64,000 nt of DNA from Pseudohalocynthiibacter aestuariivivens (lineage in GTDB: Bacteria; Pseudomonadota; Alphaproteobacteria; Rhodobacterales; Rhodobacteraceae). The notes under the pieces are model-generated. The model worked only from the letters and a program-made list of their open reading frames with translations. It had not been told where the DNA came from and did no database searches. Every line of letters starts with the position of its first letter. Position 1 is the stretch's first letter. The stretch covers positions 2,604,001-2,668,000 of the forward strand of contig NZ_CP049037.1 in assembly GCF_011040495.1 (NCBI RefSeq), in the 5' to 3' direction. This document shows positions 16,260 through 26,824 of the stretch, piece after piece. A program made the position numbers and the translations under genes.

Positions 16260-17035
16260 TGCATCAATTCCCCGCGATCCACCGTAAAGGATTGCCCGGT
16301 GATATTGGCCGCTGCGGGACCGGCCAAGAACACATACATCGCGGCCATGTCGCGCGGCTCCATCAGCCCGTCCAGAGCCTGTCCTGCCACGATTTCCTCC
16401 AGCAGATCCGCTTCGGTCCGTTCCTGCCGCGCGGCCATGAAGGCGAGTGAGCGCATCGACGCCATGGTCCGCACCCAGCCGGGGCAAACGGCATTCACGG
16501 AAATTCCGCGCGGCGCCAGCTCCTGCGACAGGGATCGGGTTAGTCCGATCACCGCGTGCTTTGAGGCGCAATAGGCAGAAAACTCTGCCACTGCGGTCTT
16601 GCCCCACATGGAGGCGGTGTTCACGATCCGCCCACCATCGGCGAGTTTGGGCAGCAGTTTGCGGGTCACCGAAAACGTTCCGATTACGTTGGTTTCCACC
16701 ACTTGCCGGAACACGTCGTCCACGCGTTGCGACGGATCCTGAATCGGAGTGATGTACTCGAACCCGGCATTGTTGATCAGAATGTCCAACCCGTCCAATT
16801 GAACAGCCAAGGCGTCGACCTGGCCAAGATTCGAGATATCACATTGCAGGCCACGCACTTCGCGTCCGAATTGGTCGGACAGATCGGCAGCCACCTTCGT
16901 CACGTCCTCTTCCAGTGCCACGATGGTCAGATCGGCGCCTGCCTCCAGAAACCCTTCGGCCACGCCAAGGCCAATACCCCGGTTCGCGCCTGTTATGACC
17001 GCACGCTTGCCGTCCAGTACACCTGTCATGTTCAT
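16256..17035 (-). CDS. Short-chain dehydrogenase/reductase (SDR)
   Basis: 259-residue classical SDR with TGANRGIGLG, NNAG (LINNAGF), Ser in IVNTASMWG and the catalytic YCASK. It overlaps the ATPase gene upstream and the second SDR downstream by 4 bp each, so the three are translationally coupled. The two SDRs share the AEFSAYCASK segment but differ elsewhere, so they are related but not recent copies. Substrate unknown. Confidence 0.9.
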   Translation of the reverse strand: MNMTGVLDGKRAVITGANRGIGLGVAEGFLEAGADLTIVALEEDVTKVAADLSDQFGREVRGLQCDISNLGQVDALAVQLDGLDILINNAGFEYITPIQDPSQRVDDVFRQVVETNVIGTFSVTRKLLPKLADGGRIVNTASMWGKTAVAEFSAYCASKHAVIGLTRSLSQELAPRGISVNAVCPGWVRTMASMRSLAFMAARQERTEADLLEEIVAGQALDGLMEPRDMAAMYVFLAGPAAANITGQSFTVDRGELMQ

Positions 17036-17832
17036 GCCTCCTGAAGTGTTTCCGCGTACTGATCGCGGATAATCTTGTGAATGTCGGACCGCAGATCGAA
17101 AAAGGTTTTCATATCGGCAGTACCGTTGCGGCGATCTTCGACGGGAATGATGGCATCGACGTCGATTTCCTTGACCACGCGGGCCGGCCGGGCCGAGAAG
17201 ATGACAATGCGGTTGGCCAGAAGGATCGCCTCCTCGACGTCATGGGTGACGAAAATCGTGGTCTTCTTTTCCTCGGTGTTGATATCCATCAGCTGAAGTT
17301 GAAGATGTTCGCGTGTCTGGGCGTCCAGCGCGCCGAACGGTTCATCCATCAGCAGAACCTGCGGCGACGAGGCCAGTGTGCGCGCGATCGCAACCCGTTG
17401 GCGCATGCCCCCCGAAATCTTGTTGGTGTAGAAATCCCTGTATTTCGTCAGGCCAACCATATGCATGTAGTGGTCAGTGACCTCGTTCTTTTCCGTCGCA
17501 GTGATATCCTTGCGGTAGCGTGTGCCGAACTTGATGTTCTCGCGCACGCTCAGCCATGGAAATGACGAATAGGATTGAAACACCATGCCCCGACGGCGGT
17601 TGGGGCCTCCCAGTTCCTCTCCCTCCAGCCGGATGATGCCATGATCGCGCGTTTCCAGCCCCCCGACGATCCGCATCAGGGTGGTTTTGCCACAGCCTGA
17701 GGGCCCGAGGAACATAACCATCTCGCCTTCGCGGATGCCCATGGTCAGGGGCAGGACTACCTTGGTTTCGGTCTTGCCATCATCGGACCAATAGGTCTTG
17801 GCGATGTTTTCAATTTCCAGAAAATGGGTCAT
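17032..17832 (-). CDS. ABC transporter ATP-binding protein, NitT/TauT type
   Basis: 266 residues with Walker A GPSGCGKTT, signature ISGGMRQRVAIARTL and Walker B VLLMDEPFGALD, the pattern of SsuB/TauB-like ATPases. It is encoded between the permease (3 bp away) and the first SDR (overlapping). With the permease and binding protein it makes a complete importer for a small organic compound of the taurine/sulfonate/pyrimidine-precursor class. Confidence 0.92.
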   Translation of the reverse strand: MTHFLEIENIAKTYWSDDGKTETKVVLPLTMGIREGEMVMFLGPSGCGKTTLMRIVGGLETRDHGIIRLEGEELGGPNRRRGMVFQSYSSFPWLSVRENIKFGTRYRKDITATEKNEVTDHYMHMVGLTKYRDFYTNKISGGMRQRVAIARTLASSPQVLLMDEPFGALDAQTREHLQLQLMDINTEEKKTTIFVTHDVEEAILLANRIVIFSARPARVVKEIDVDAIIPVEDRRNGTADMKTFFDLRSDIHKIIRDQYAETLQEA

Positions 17833-17835
17833 GTG

Positions 17836-18624
17836 TCACCTGCGCAGAAAGGGGAAGAGCTTCTTGTGAGCCAATCGGAAGGCCTGATCGGTCAGGAGGC
17901 CGATGATGCCGATGGCGATGATTCCAGCCATGACCTCGGGTGTCTTGACGAAACGGCGCAGCGACCAGATCACATGGCCGATGCCGGAATTGGCTGCCAC
18001 GATTTCGGCGATGATCAGATATGTCCAGCACCAACCCAACGTGATCCGCAGATTGTCCACCATATTGGGCAGCGCGGCGGGAATGATGATATGGCGCATG
18101 ATCTGGCCGTTGCTGGCGCCCAGCGTATGGCCGGATTCGATATATTCGCCCGGGACCCTCTTTGTGTCGTCTGCAATCAGCAGGATCAGCTGAAAAAACG
18201 TTCCCATCCAGAGTACCGCGATCTTTGACGCCTCTCCGACGCCGAACCAGATCACCAGTAGCGGCACCAAGGCGGGCACGGGCAGATAGCGCACGAAGTC
18301 GATGAACGGCTCAAGCACGGCTCCCACGGCGCGATAGGTGCTCATCAGCAGACCCAGCGGCAAGGCGATCACCACCGACAGTAAAAAGGCGAACCAGACC
18401 CGACCCACGCTGATCAGCACATCGCTGGCAAAATCCCGTTCCGTGAACAGACGGACAAAGGCCTCGGCCACCGACAGGGGCGTGGGCAAAAACTCGGGGC
18501 GGATGACCCCTGATATCGCGGTCAGATGCCAGATAAGCAGGAACAGAGCAAAACCGAATATGCCAAGCAAAAGCTGAGTACGGCGGCCAAGCGTGCTGCG
18601 AAAGGCAAAGAGTGAAACGGACAA
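17836..18624 (-). CDS. ABC transporter permease, NitT/TauT type
   Basis: About 262 residues with six hydrophobic segments and the loop ESGHTLGASNGQIMRHIIIP that contacts the ATPase. The start is uncertain: TTG at 18624 has GGGAG 8 nt upstream and gives a normal short N-terminus. A longer form from TTG at 18714 would add about 30 residues with no ribosome site. It is the channel of the importer whose binding protein is at 18730-19761. Confidence 0.88.
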   Translation of the reverse strand: MSVSLFAFRSTLGRRTQLLLGIFGFALFLLIWHLTAISGVIRPEFLPTPLSVAEAFVRLFTERDFASDVLISVGRVWFAFLLSVVIALPLGLLMSTYRAVGAVLEPFIDFVRYLPVPALVPLLVIWFGVGEASKIAVLWMGTFFQLILLIADDTKRVPGEYIESGHTLGASNGQIMRHIIIPAALPNMVDNLRITLGWCWTYLIIAEIVAANSGIGHVIWSLRRFVKTPEVMAGIIAIGIIGLLTDQAFRLAHKKLFPFLRR

Positions 18625-18729
18625 AGCGGGATCTCCCAGATGGATCGGCGGATTAGGCCAGAGAAATTTGGGCTGGTTGCCACCCCGGCCTGTCAGCCAG
18701 CGCCGGAGTGGCAAACGGTTTGACTTGGA

Positions 18730-19761
18730 TCAGCGCTCGGCGCCGTCGAACAGACCCTGCAACAGGCTGCCGTCGACATAGGGCTGATAGGGTAGCGGGC
18801 CGTCCTGCAAGTCGAGCGTCACGTTAATGTCGTTGAACGCTTCCAGAACGTCTTTCAGCTTGCCCTCGCCATCGGGGCCGGGAAGGTAGGCGACGCTTTC
18901 CTCGTAGGACGTGTATTTCATCCCTTGAAGCGCCTCTTTCATCTCATCGTCAGACGTGTCGAAGAACGGTGCAGCAATAGAGATGAATTTGTCGGGGTCT
19001 TCGGCGTAGAGATCAATCGCCCGATAAATGCCGCGCAGAAACTTAGCGTATTTCTGTGGGTTTTCCTCGTAATCTTCGGTGCGCACGATGATCACATCGG
19101 TGATCAACCCCTCGTAATCAGCGGAGCTGAGCAGAATATGCGCGCCCTCGCGCGACGTGCCTTTCACGATCGAACTCATCATCGGTTCCCACGTGGCAAC
19201 AGCGGATACACTGGAGTCCTCAAACACCGCGGCGGAATCGTCGGTAGCAACGAGCTGAATGTTCACATCCTCGATGCTGCGCCCGATCTGTGACAACGCG
19301 TGTTGCACCAGCGTGGTGCCGGGGTGATTGATTTCCCCTGCCATCGTTTTGCCGATCAGATCTGCCACCGACTGGACGTCGCCCGCCGCGACCACACCAT
19401 CAGCGCCCACGGAAATGTCGATCGTACCGATCACTCTACCTGTAGTGTCGGACTGACGCGGGCGTGACATGGATTCACCGATGGTGCGTATGGTGCAATC
19501 GATTGACCCGTTTGCCATGGCGGGCAACACATTGGCCCGATCATTGTCGAACGAGGTCGTCACCTTCAGCCCTTCGCTTTCAAAATAGCCTTCTTCCTGG
19601 GCCACGAAGATCGGCGCGTTGCCATACCAGAAGGGGAAAATGCAGTTGATTTTGTCCTGCGCTGCCGCAACATCGGGCAACACGTTCAGCGCGGCGGCGA
19701 GAGCTGCTGCGGTCAGAGCGCCCGAAGCACGGCTGACGATTTGGGAGTAGGTATAGAGCAT
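18730..19761 (-). CDS. ABC transporter substrate-binding protein, NMT1/SsuA-like
   Basis: 343 residues with a Sec signal peptide (cleavage near VAAAQDK) and the NMT1/THI5-like fold. Recognisable segments are WYGNAPIFVAQEEGYFESEG near the N-terminus and the Ser/Thr-rich linker before VATWEPMM. AAGGAGACAAG-type sequence precedes the ATG. It heads the operon 19761-14580. Family members bind taurine, alkanesulfonates, nitrate, HMP or similar; the ligand cannot be read here. The operon has no monooxygenase of the TauD/SsuD type, which argues against simple sulfonate use. Confidence 0.88.
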   Translation of the reverse strand: MLYTYSQIVSRASGALTAAALAAALNVLPDVAAAQDKINCIFPFWYGNAPIFVAQEEGYFESEGLKVTTSFDNDRANVLPAMANGSIDCTIRTIGESMSRPRQSDTTGRVIGTIDISVGADGVVAAGDVQSVADLIGKTMAGEINHPGTTLVQHALSQIGRSIEDVNIQLVATDDSAAVFEDSSVSAVATWEPMMSSIVKGTSREGAHILLSSADYEGLITDVIIVRTEDYEENPQKYAKFLRGIYRAIDLYAEDPDKFISIAAPFFDTSDDEMKEALQGMKYTSYEESVAYLPGPDGEGKLKDVLEAFNDINVTLDLQDGPLPYQPYVDGSLLQGLFDGAER

Positions 19762-20033
19762 AGTCTTGTCTCCTTGTTGATTCCGAGTCTGCGCTCGGTC
19801 GTTGTTGTACCTGTGACGCTAAAATCGCGTCGGCGCCGATAAAATATCAGAAACGTGAGGATTGCTGCGACTAGCGTAGATGTAATGAGGCTTTATGTTT
19901 TTGAGAATCGGCGTTTTGGTGAGCGAACCTACGCTCTGATACGGACGGTTCAGGTGTAGAGCCCCGTCATGTTTCTGTCTGTTGATTGGGTCTCGATCGA
20001 GGCTGCTGACCTTTCGCCGAACCATGGCGTCCT

Positions 20034-20240
20034 GCGATCCACATTTTCGATTCCGGCGCGATAGATCTCAGCGGTATAGGTGCTTTCGTGCAGACCGATC
20101 CCCTCGGCCGTCAGCGGCGAGAGCACGACGCCTATCTCCGGCAACAAGTAGAACAGATAATTGAACCACACCAACAACTGTGTGCGGCGAATGAAATCAC
20201 CGCCCCAGTACAGGCAGCCAGAGACAAAGCCATCACTGGG
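20034..20240 (-). pseudogene. Remnant of a polar amino-acid ABC permease
   Basis: The minus strand reads GGDFIRRTQLLVWFNYLFYL, then LPEIGVVLSPLTAEGIGL and YTAEIYRAGIENV. This is the central region of HisM/GlnP-type permeases (the RGTP-LL-V.F..YF.LP..G..LSPL.A..IGL....Y.AEI.RAGI..V pattern). There is no start codon context, an adjacent frame just upstream also looks membrane-like (SLAACTGAVISFA), and the normal continuation after the AGIENV motif is lost. It is a short, frameshifted leftover of an importer once present here. Confidence 0.6.
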
Positions 20241-20416
20241 GTCACGGGCCTTTCATAGTCTTCTGACCCGATCAGGCTCCAAGTATCGAGAAACTGGGAG
20301 CAGTTTCAGGATGGCGGAAATCGGGCTTCCACCACCTATAATTCTCTCCCTGGAGAAAGTATTGTTTTAAATTCAATATCTTAGGAATTTTTCCCAAAAT
20401 ATTTGTATCGGCTCCG

Positions 20417-20458
20417 GAATCGGAAGCCCGACACTGACTGGCGCCGGGCTTCCGATTC
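20417..20458. repeat. Perfect 14-bp inverted repeat
   Basis: GAATCGGAAGCCCG at 20417-20430 is the exact reverse complement of 20445-20458, with a 14-nt loop. The core CGGGCTTCC also occurs at 20322-20330. No T tract follows on either strand, though it lies downstream of tmpB (ends 20609, minus strand) and could act as a transcript end or stability hairpin. Confidence 0.55.
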
Positions 20459-20608
20459 AAGTGGCTGCGTTCCCGCCAAGCCAACGCCCCTTAGATTGAT
20501 GGTGAAACGTACGGGGATCGAAACAGCGACTGCCAAGTAGATAGATAGAGAGGCATCTACCGATCAGCTTTCAAGGCTAGGTTTGCCAAGTACAACATCG
20601 CCAATGTT

Positions 20609-22389
<1,781 letters not shown>

Positions 22390-22440
22390 TCACGTATAAA
22401 CACAATCAATATAATTTTAATCTGAGATGTGGATTTTCTT

Positions 22441-23301
22441 ATGTCTGATATGTCGTTGAACAACGTTCCGCTTGACTGGGTACGTGCGTTTGAGCGCGCG
22501 GGCCGAACCGGAAGTTTCACAGCAGCGGCGAAAGAATGTCATGTCACTCAGGCCTCAATCAGCCAACGGATTTCCAATCTGGAGAAACGAATCGGGTCGC
22601 GATTGTTTGTGCGCGACGCGCGCGGCGTCACCCTCAGCGTCGAGGGCGAGGCATGGCTGCCCTATGTCACCGCAGCGTTTCGTAGTCTCGACGAAAGTTA
22701 TGAAGAGCTGTTTGGCATCCAGCGCGACAAAATCACAATTTCGGCAAGCGCGTCTGTGAACGAGTTGTGGTTGTCACCAAGACTTCGAAACTGGCAGAGC
22801 AAACACAGCGCGCAAATCGTGTTATCCACGATGGTGCTACAGGCAGAGGACAATTTTCTGGATACCACAATCCGTGTGCAATACGGCATTGGTGAAGGTC
22901 GAAATCACCACAAGGTTCCACTCTTTGCAGAACAGATCAGCCCTGTTGTCGCGCCCGAACTCATGGCCGGACACGGCTCATGGCTGGAACTGCCGCGGCT
23001 TGCGCTCTCGGGGCCGCGGCTCGGTTGGCACGAGTGGGCGCGCCATACAGGTGATCCGATAACGCCTGTGCCCAAATTGCGATTTGACAGCTTCTCTGCC
23101 GCGCTTTCGGCGGCGCTATCTGGTGCGGGCGTGCTGCTTGCCTCTCTGCCGCTTTGCACCCCGTTGTTAGACCAAGGCAAACTGATCCGCGTGTCGGAAC
23201 ATATGTTGGAGCCGCAAGAGTCCTACTGGATGATCGCGAACAAAGATGGCTTGACCAAGTCTGAGTGGAGCAACGTCACGAATTGTTTTCTCGACACATA
23301 G
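22441..23301 (+). CDS. LysR-family regulator, divergent from tmpAB
   Basis: About 286 residues of the GcvA-like LysR subgroup. PLDWVRAFERAGRTGSFTAA and VTQASISQRISNLEKRIG form the winged helix-turn-helix, with LFVRDARGVTLS as the wing. ATG 22441 is preferred; a GTG at 22429 is in frame. It is divergent from the tmpA-like gene with an AT-rich gap (22336-22440), consistent with control of the phosphonate genes. Confidence 0.9.
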   Translation: MSDMSLNNVPLDWVRAFERAGRTGSFTAAAKECHVTQASISQRISNLEKRIGSRLFVRDARGVTLSVEGEAWLPYVTAAFRSLDESYEELFGIQRDKITISASASVNELWLSPRLRNWQSKHSAQIVLSTMVLQAEDNFLDTTIRVQYGIGEGRNHHKVPLFAEQISPVVAPELMAGHGSWLELPRLALSGPRLGWHEWARHTGDPITPVPKLRFDSFSAALSAALSGAGVLLASLPLCTPLLDQGKLIRVSEHMLEPQESYWMIANKDGLTKSEWSNVTNCFLDT

Positions 23302-23370
23302 TGGAAGATCGGGTCGCCAGCGGGTAGGTGGCGGAGGCGGCGATTACCTCGCATTGCGCGATATTACCCG

Positions 23371-24984
23371 CTAGTCCGCCAGTTGCTTTTCCAACCAGCC
23401 GGCATCCATTTCGGGAACAGATTTCAGCAGCTTACGTGTGTAGTCCTGCTGCGGGTTCGTCAGGATCGAGTCGACGTCATTGGCTTCGACGATTCGCCCG
23501 TGCTGCATCACAATCACATCATCTGCGATTGCGCGAACGGTCTGGATATCATGTGTGATGAACATATAGGAAACGCCTAACTCGGCCTGTAACCGGTCGA
23601 GCAGTTTCAACATCCCTTCCGCGACCACTTGATCCAGCGCTGATGTGACCTCATCGCAAATGATCAGGTCCGGCTCTGCTGCCAGCGCGCGCGCAATACC
23701 GATACGTTGTTTCTGGCCCCCCGACAGGCTGGGCGGCATGCGATTGATGAACTCATCCGGTTCCATTTCGATCAGGCGTAACAGTTCACGCACCCGTTCT
23801 TTGCGGGCTTTGGCATTCAGCCCCAGATACTGTGAAACGGGGCGGCCAATAATGTCACCGATCCGCTTGCGCGGGTTCAGCGCGGTCTCGGCCATCTGAT
23901 AGATCATCTGGATTCGCCGCAGGTCCGACAGGCTGCGTTTGCGAAAATCAGAGGCAAGCGGCTGCCCCTCGAACAAGACCTCGCCCTGCTTAGGTGGCAA
24001 CAGGCCTGTCAGGCAGCGGGCGGCAGTGGATTTTCCGCTACCGGATTCTCCGACAACTGCCAGTGTTCGGCGGCGATGCACGTCGAAACTAATGTCGCTC
24101 AGAACATCGATAGGCCCGTAGGATGCAGTCACATTTCGCAGAGATGCTAGCGGAACCGCGTCGCGCGCAGGGGCGGGCTGCGCGGCCTTGCGGAACTCGC
24201 GGACAGCCCAGAGGGTCTTTGTATATTCGGCTTGGGGGTTGGCCAGCATGGTGTGCGTTTCCGCCTCTTCCACTTCCTTGCCATGACGCAACACCTTTAT
24301 CCGGTCGGCCATCTGCGCGACGACAGCCAGATCATGAGTGATATAGAGCGCGGCGGTGTTGAACTCTCGGACAATGTTGCGGATCGTACCAAGCACCTGA
24401 ATTTGCGTTGTCACGTCCAGCGCGGTCGTCGGTTCATCAAAAATGATCAGATCAGGTCGGCACGACATCGCCATCGCCGTCATGGCGCGCTGCAGTTGCC
24501 CGCCCGAGACCTGATGCGGATAGCGAAAACCTATCTCATGCGGCGTCGGCAATTGCATTTTTTCATAGAGTGCCTTTGCATCCGCTTCGGCCTCGTCGCG
24601 ACCCCTCAGGCCAAAGCGTACCGGAGATTCGCAGTATTGGCGCATCAGGGAATAGGCGGGGTTGAACGCGGCGGCGGCCGATTGGGCGACATAGGCGATC
24701 CGGCTGCCACGCAGGCGGCGGCGTTTGCGGTCGCTGATGCTGACCAGATCCTGCCCATCGAACAAAACACTGCCGCCGCTGATCCGGCAGCCGTTTCGCG
24801 CGAATCCCATCGCGGCCAGTCCTATGGTGGATTTACCGGCGCCGGACTCGCCGATCAGGCCCAGGACTTCGCCCCGGTTCAGGCTTAGATCAACGCCATG
24901 TACGATGTCCGACCAGACGCCGTTTACTTTGGCTTCCAGCTTCAGGCCCTTGATATCCAAGAGGGGGAGAGGTTGATCACTCAT
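23371..24984 (-). CDS. ABC transporter ATP-binding protein with two nucleotide-binding domains, oligopeptide type
   Basis: 537 residues with two complete ATPase domains in tandem, as in GsiA/YejF. The first has Walker A GESGAGKST, signature VSGGQLQRAM and Walker B LIIFDEPTTALD; the second has GESGSGKST, LSGGQKQRIGIARAL and LIICDEVTSALD. In the second Walker B the usual Glu-Pro is Glu-Val. Start at 24984 (MSDQPLPLLDI) is preferred over a long upstream frame that overlaps the permease gene. It powers the importer of 24990-28369. Confidence 0.92.
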   Translation of the reverse strand: MSDQPLPLLDIKGLKLEAKVNGVWSDIVHGVDLSLNRGEVLGLIGESGAGKSTIGLAAMGFARNGCRISGGSVLFDGQDLVSISDRKRRRLRGSRIAYVAQSAAAAFNPAYSLMRQYCESPVRFGLRGRDEAEADAKALYEKMQLPTPHEIGFRYPHQVSGGQLQRAMTAMAMSCRPDLIIFDEPTTALDVTTQIQVLGTIRNIVREFNTAALYITHDLAVVAQMADRIKVLRHGKEVEEAETHTMLANPQAEYTKTLWAVREFRKAAQPAPARDAVPLASLRNVTASYGPIDVLSDISFDVHRRRTLAVVGESGSGKSTAARCLTGLLPPKQGEVLFEGQPLASDFRKRSLSDLRRIQMIYQMAETALNPRKRIGDIIGRPVSQYLGLNAKARKERVRELLRLIEMEPDEFINRMPPSLSGGQKQRIGIARALAAEPDLIICDEVTSALDQVVAEGMLKLLDRLQAELGVSYMFITHDIQTVRAIADDVIVMQHGRIVEANDVDSILTNPQQDYTRKLLKSVPEMDAGWLEKQLAD

Positions 24985-24989
24985 GCCAT

Positions 24990-25814
24990 TCAATCCTGCA
25001 ATCCGCTGGCGCGAAACAGCATCCAGTCCACCACGAAATTGACCGCAATCGTCAGCAGGCCGATAGCTGCTGCAGGCAAGAGCGGTGTGATATCGCCAAA
25101 GGTAATAAGCGATGAATTTTCGCGCACCATGGATCCCCAATCTGCCGTGGGTGGCTGAATACCCAGCCCAAGGAACGAAAGGGCCGCAATCAGCAGGAAT
25201 ACAAAGCAGAACCGCAGCCCGAATTCCGCCGCCAGTGGCGCGGTGATGTTCGGCAGGATCTCAGAGCGTAAAAGATAGGGCAGTTTCTCCCCCCTCAGGC
25301 GCGCGGATTCAATGAAATCCAACACGACCACATCCTTGGCCACCGCACGCGTCAGGCGGTAAACGCGGGTGGCCTCAAGGATGGCGATGACCGCGACCAT
25401 GTTAAAAATCGACGTGCCGACGATAGTCAGCAGCAGCAGTGCTGCGATAAAGAGTGGAATTGCCATCATCACGTCGACGATCCGGCTGAGCACCTGATCG
25501 ACAATACCGCCCAACGTGGCCGCCAGAAGGCCAAAGACGACGCCGATGATAAAGGTGATGACTGTCGCCGACAGTGCGATGCCAATCGTATTGCGCGCGC
25601 CGAACAGAATACGTGAAAGCATATCGCGACCAAGATTATCCGTGCCCAGCAAATGGGTGCTATCCCATAGCTGATACTGATCCCCGACGATCTCATGTTC
25701 GCCAAAGGGTGCGATCCAAGGTGCAAACAGGGCCACAAAGATATAGCCCAATATGACGATGATCCCGAACCATGCCGAAACCGGTGCTGTGCGCAAAACC
25801 GCCAACCGTTCCAT
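24990..25814 (-). CDS. ABC transporter permease, DppC type
   Basis: About 274 residues with the DppC/OppC features: HLLGTDNLGRDMLSRILFGA near the N-terminus, six hydrophobic segments and DFIESARLRGEKLPYLLRSE as the ATPase contact loop. The start at 25814 has GGAGG 5 nt upstream; ATG 25829, which overlaps the stop of the other permease, is an alternative. The C-terminus (VNFVVDWMLFRASGL) is normal for the family. Confidence 0.92.
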   Translation of the reverse strand: MERLAVLRTAPVSAWFGIIVILGYIFVALFAPWIAPFGEHEIVGDQYQLWDSTHLLGTDNLGRDMLSRILFGARNTIGIALSATVITFIIGVVFGLLAATLGGIVDQVLSRIVDVMMAIPLFIAALLLLTIVGTSIFNMVAVIAILEATRVYRLTRAVAKDVVVLDFIESARLRGEKLPYLLRSEILPNITAPLAAEFGLRFCFVFLLIAALSFLGLGIQPPTADWGSMVRENSSLITFGDITPLLPAAAIGLLTIAVNFVVDWMLFRASGLQD

Positions 25815-25825
25815 GCTCGCCTCCA

Positions 25826-26779
25826 TCATGTCGCGTGCCGCAGACGCGGATTGCTGAGCGTTGCCCCGATGTCGGCGGCCAGGTTGAGCAGGATATAAAC
25901 GCTGGCGAAGAACAGGCTGCATGCTTGCACCACCGGGATGTCGCGCTTGGCCACGCTGTCGACCATCAATTGACCGAGGCCGGGATAGACAAAGATCACC
26001 TCGACCACGACGACACCCACCACCAGCCACGCCAGATTGATGGCGATCACATTGATGATCGGTGCCAGTGCATTGGGCAGGGCGTGTGCCATGATCACCT
26101 TTGGACGCGGAGCGCCCTTGATATGCGCCATCTCGACATAGGCAGAGGACAGCACATTGATGATCGATGCACGGGTCATCCGCATCATGTGCGCGCTCAC
26201 CACAAACGTAAGCGCCAGCGCGGGCAGGATGCTTTGATAGATACGAGATCCCAGCGTCGTCGTTGCATCAATCACCACAAACGACGGGAACAGCCCACTG
26301 CGGCTGAGCGTGACGATCAGCAGATAGGCAATCAGGAACTCCGGTATCGAAATGGCGGACAGGGAGATCAGGTTGATGAATCGGTCGACAAAAGAATTGC
26401 GATAGAGCGCGGCGACAATACCAAGACCCACTGCGATGGGCACCGCGATGACCGCGACCATCGCCGCCAGAAACAGCGTGTTTTGTGCGCGTGTGCCCAT
26501 GATCTCGGTGATCGCGCGGCCATTGGCGTAAGACACGCCAAGATCGCCTTGCAGAATGTTACCCAGCCAGACGAAGTACCGTTCGACCGGGGGCCGGTCG
26601 AGGCCCAGTTCGCGCCGGATGGCGGCTACGGTTTCTTCGGTTGCTTCTTGTCCCAATGTGGCCTCGGCCAGATCGCCGGGCAGAAACTCGACAGCCGCAA
26701 AAATGACCATCGAGACGACAATCAAAGTCACAAGGCCCAGCAACAGCCGTTGGAGTATGAGTTTAACAGCTGGAGTCAT
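25826..26779 (-). CDS. ABC transporter permease, DppB type
   Basis: 317 residues of the DppB/OppB family. It begins with a membrane segment (ILQRLLLGLVTLIVVSMVIF), contains the periplasmic region with RRELGLDRPPVERYFVWLGN typical of DppB, and has YVEMAHIKGAPRPKVIMAHA as the coupling loop. It is paired with the DppC-type permease, overlapping or nearly so. Confidence 0.93.
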   Translation of the reverse strand: MTPAVKLILQRLLLGLVTLIVVSMVIFAAVEFLPGDLAEATLGQEATEETVAAIRRELGLDRPPVERYFVWLGNILQGDLGVSYANGRAITEIMGTRAQNTLFLAAMVAVIAVPIAVGLGIVAALYRNSFVDRFINLISLSAISIPEFLIAYLLIVTLSRSGLFPSFVVIDATTTLGSRIYQSILPALALTFVVSAHMMRMTRASIINVLSSAYVEMAHIKGAPRPKVIMAHALPNALAPIINVIAINLAWLVVGVVVVEVIFVYPGLGQLMVDSVAKRDIPVVQACSLFFASVYILLNLAADIGATLSNPRLRHAT

Positions 26780-26824
26780 GCCGGGCCTTATCTGGTTTTC
26801 TGGTCAGTTTCTAAATCGCAGGCG

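Larger units (their letters stand above)
19762..20608. other. Gene-free region with a decayed permease fragment and an inverted repeat
   Basis: 847 bp without an intact gene, upstream of the NitT/TauT-type operon and downstream of tmpB. It should contain the promoter of the importer operon near 19770-19850, although no clear -35/-10 pair was identified. It also holds a permease remnant at 20034-20240 and a perfect inverted repeat at 20417-20458, entered separately. Confidence 0.5.

Noticed and set aside
16260..16607. An upstream extension of the SDR at 15519
   Set aside because: It lies wholly inside the upstream SDR gene in another frame; the ATGA overlap start at 16259 begins directly before the nucleotide-binding motif.
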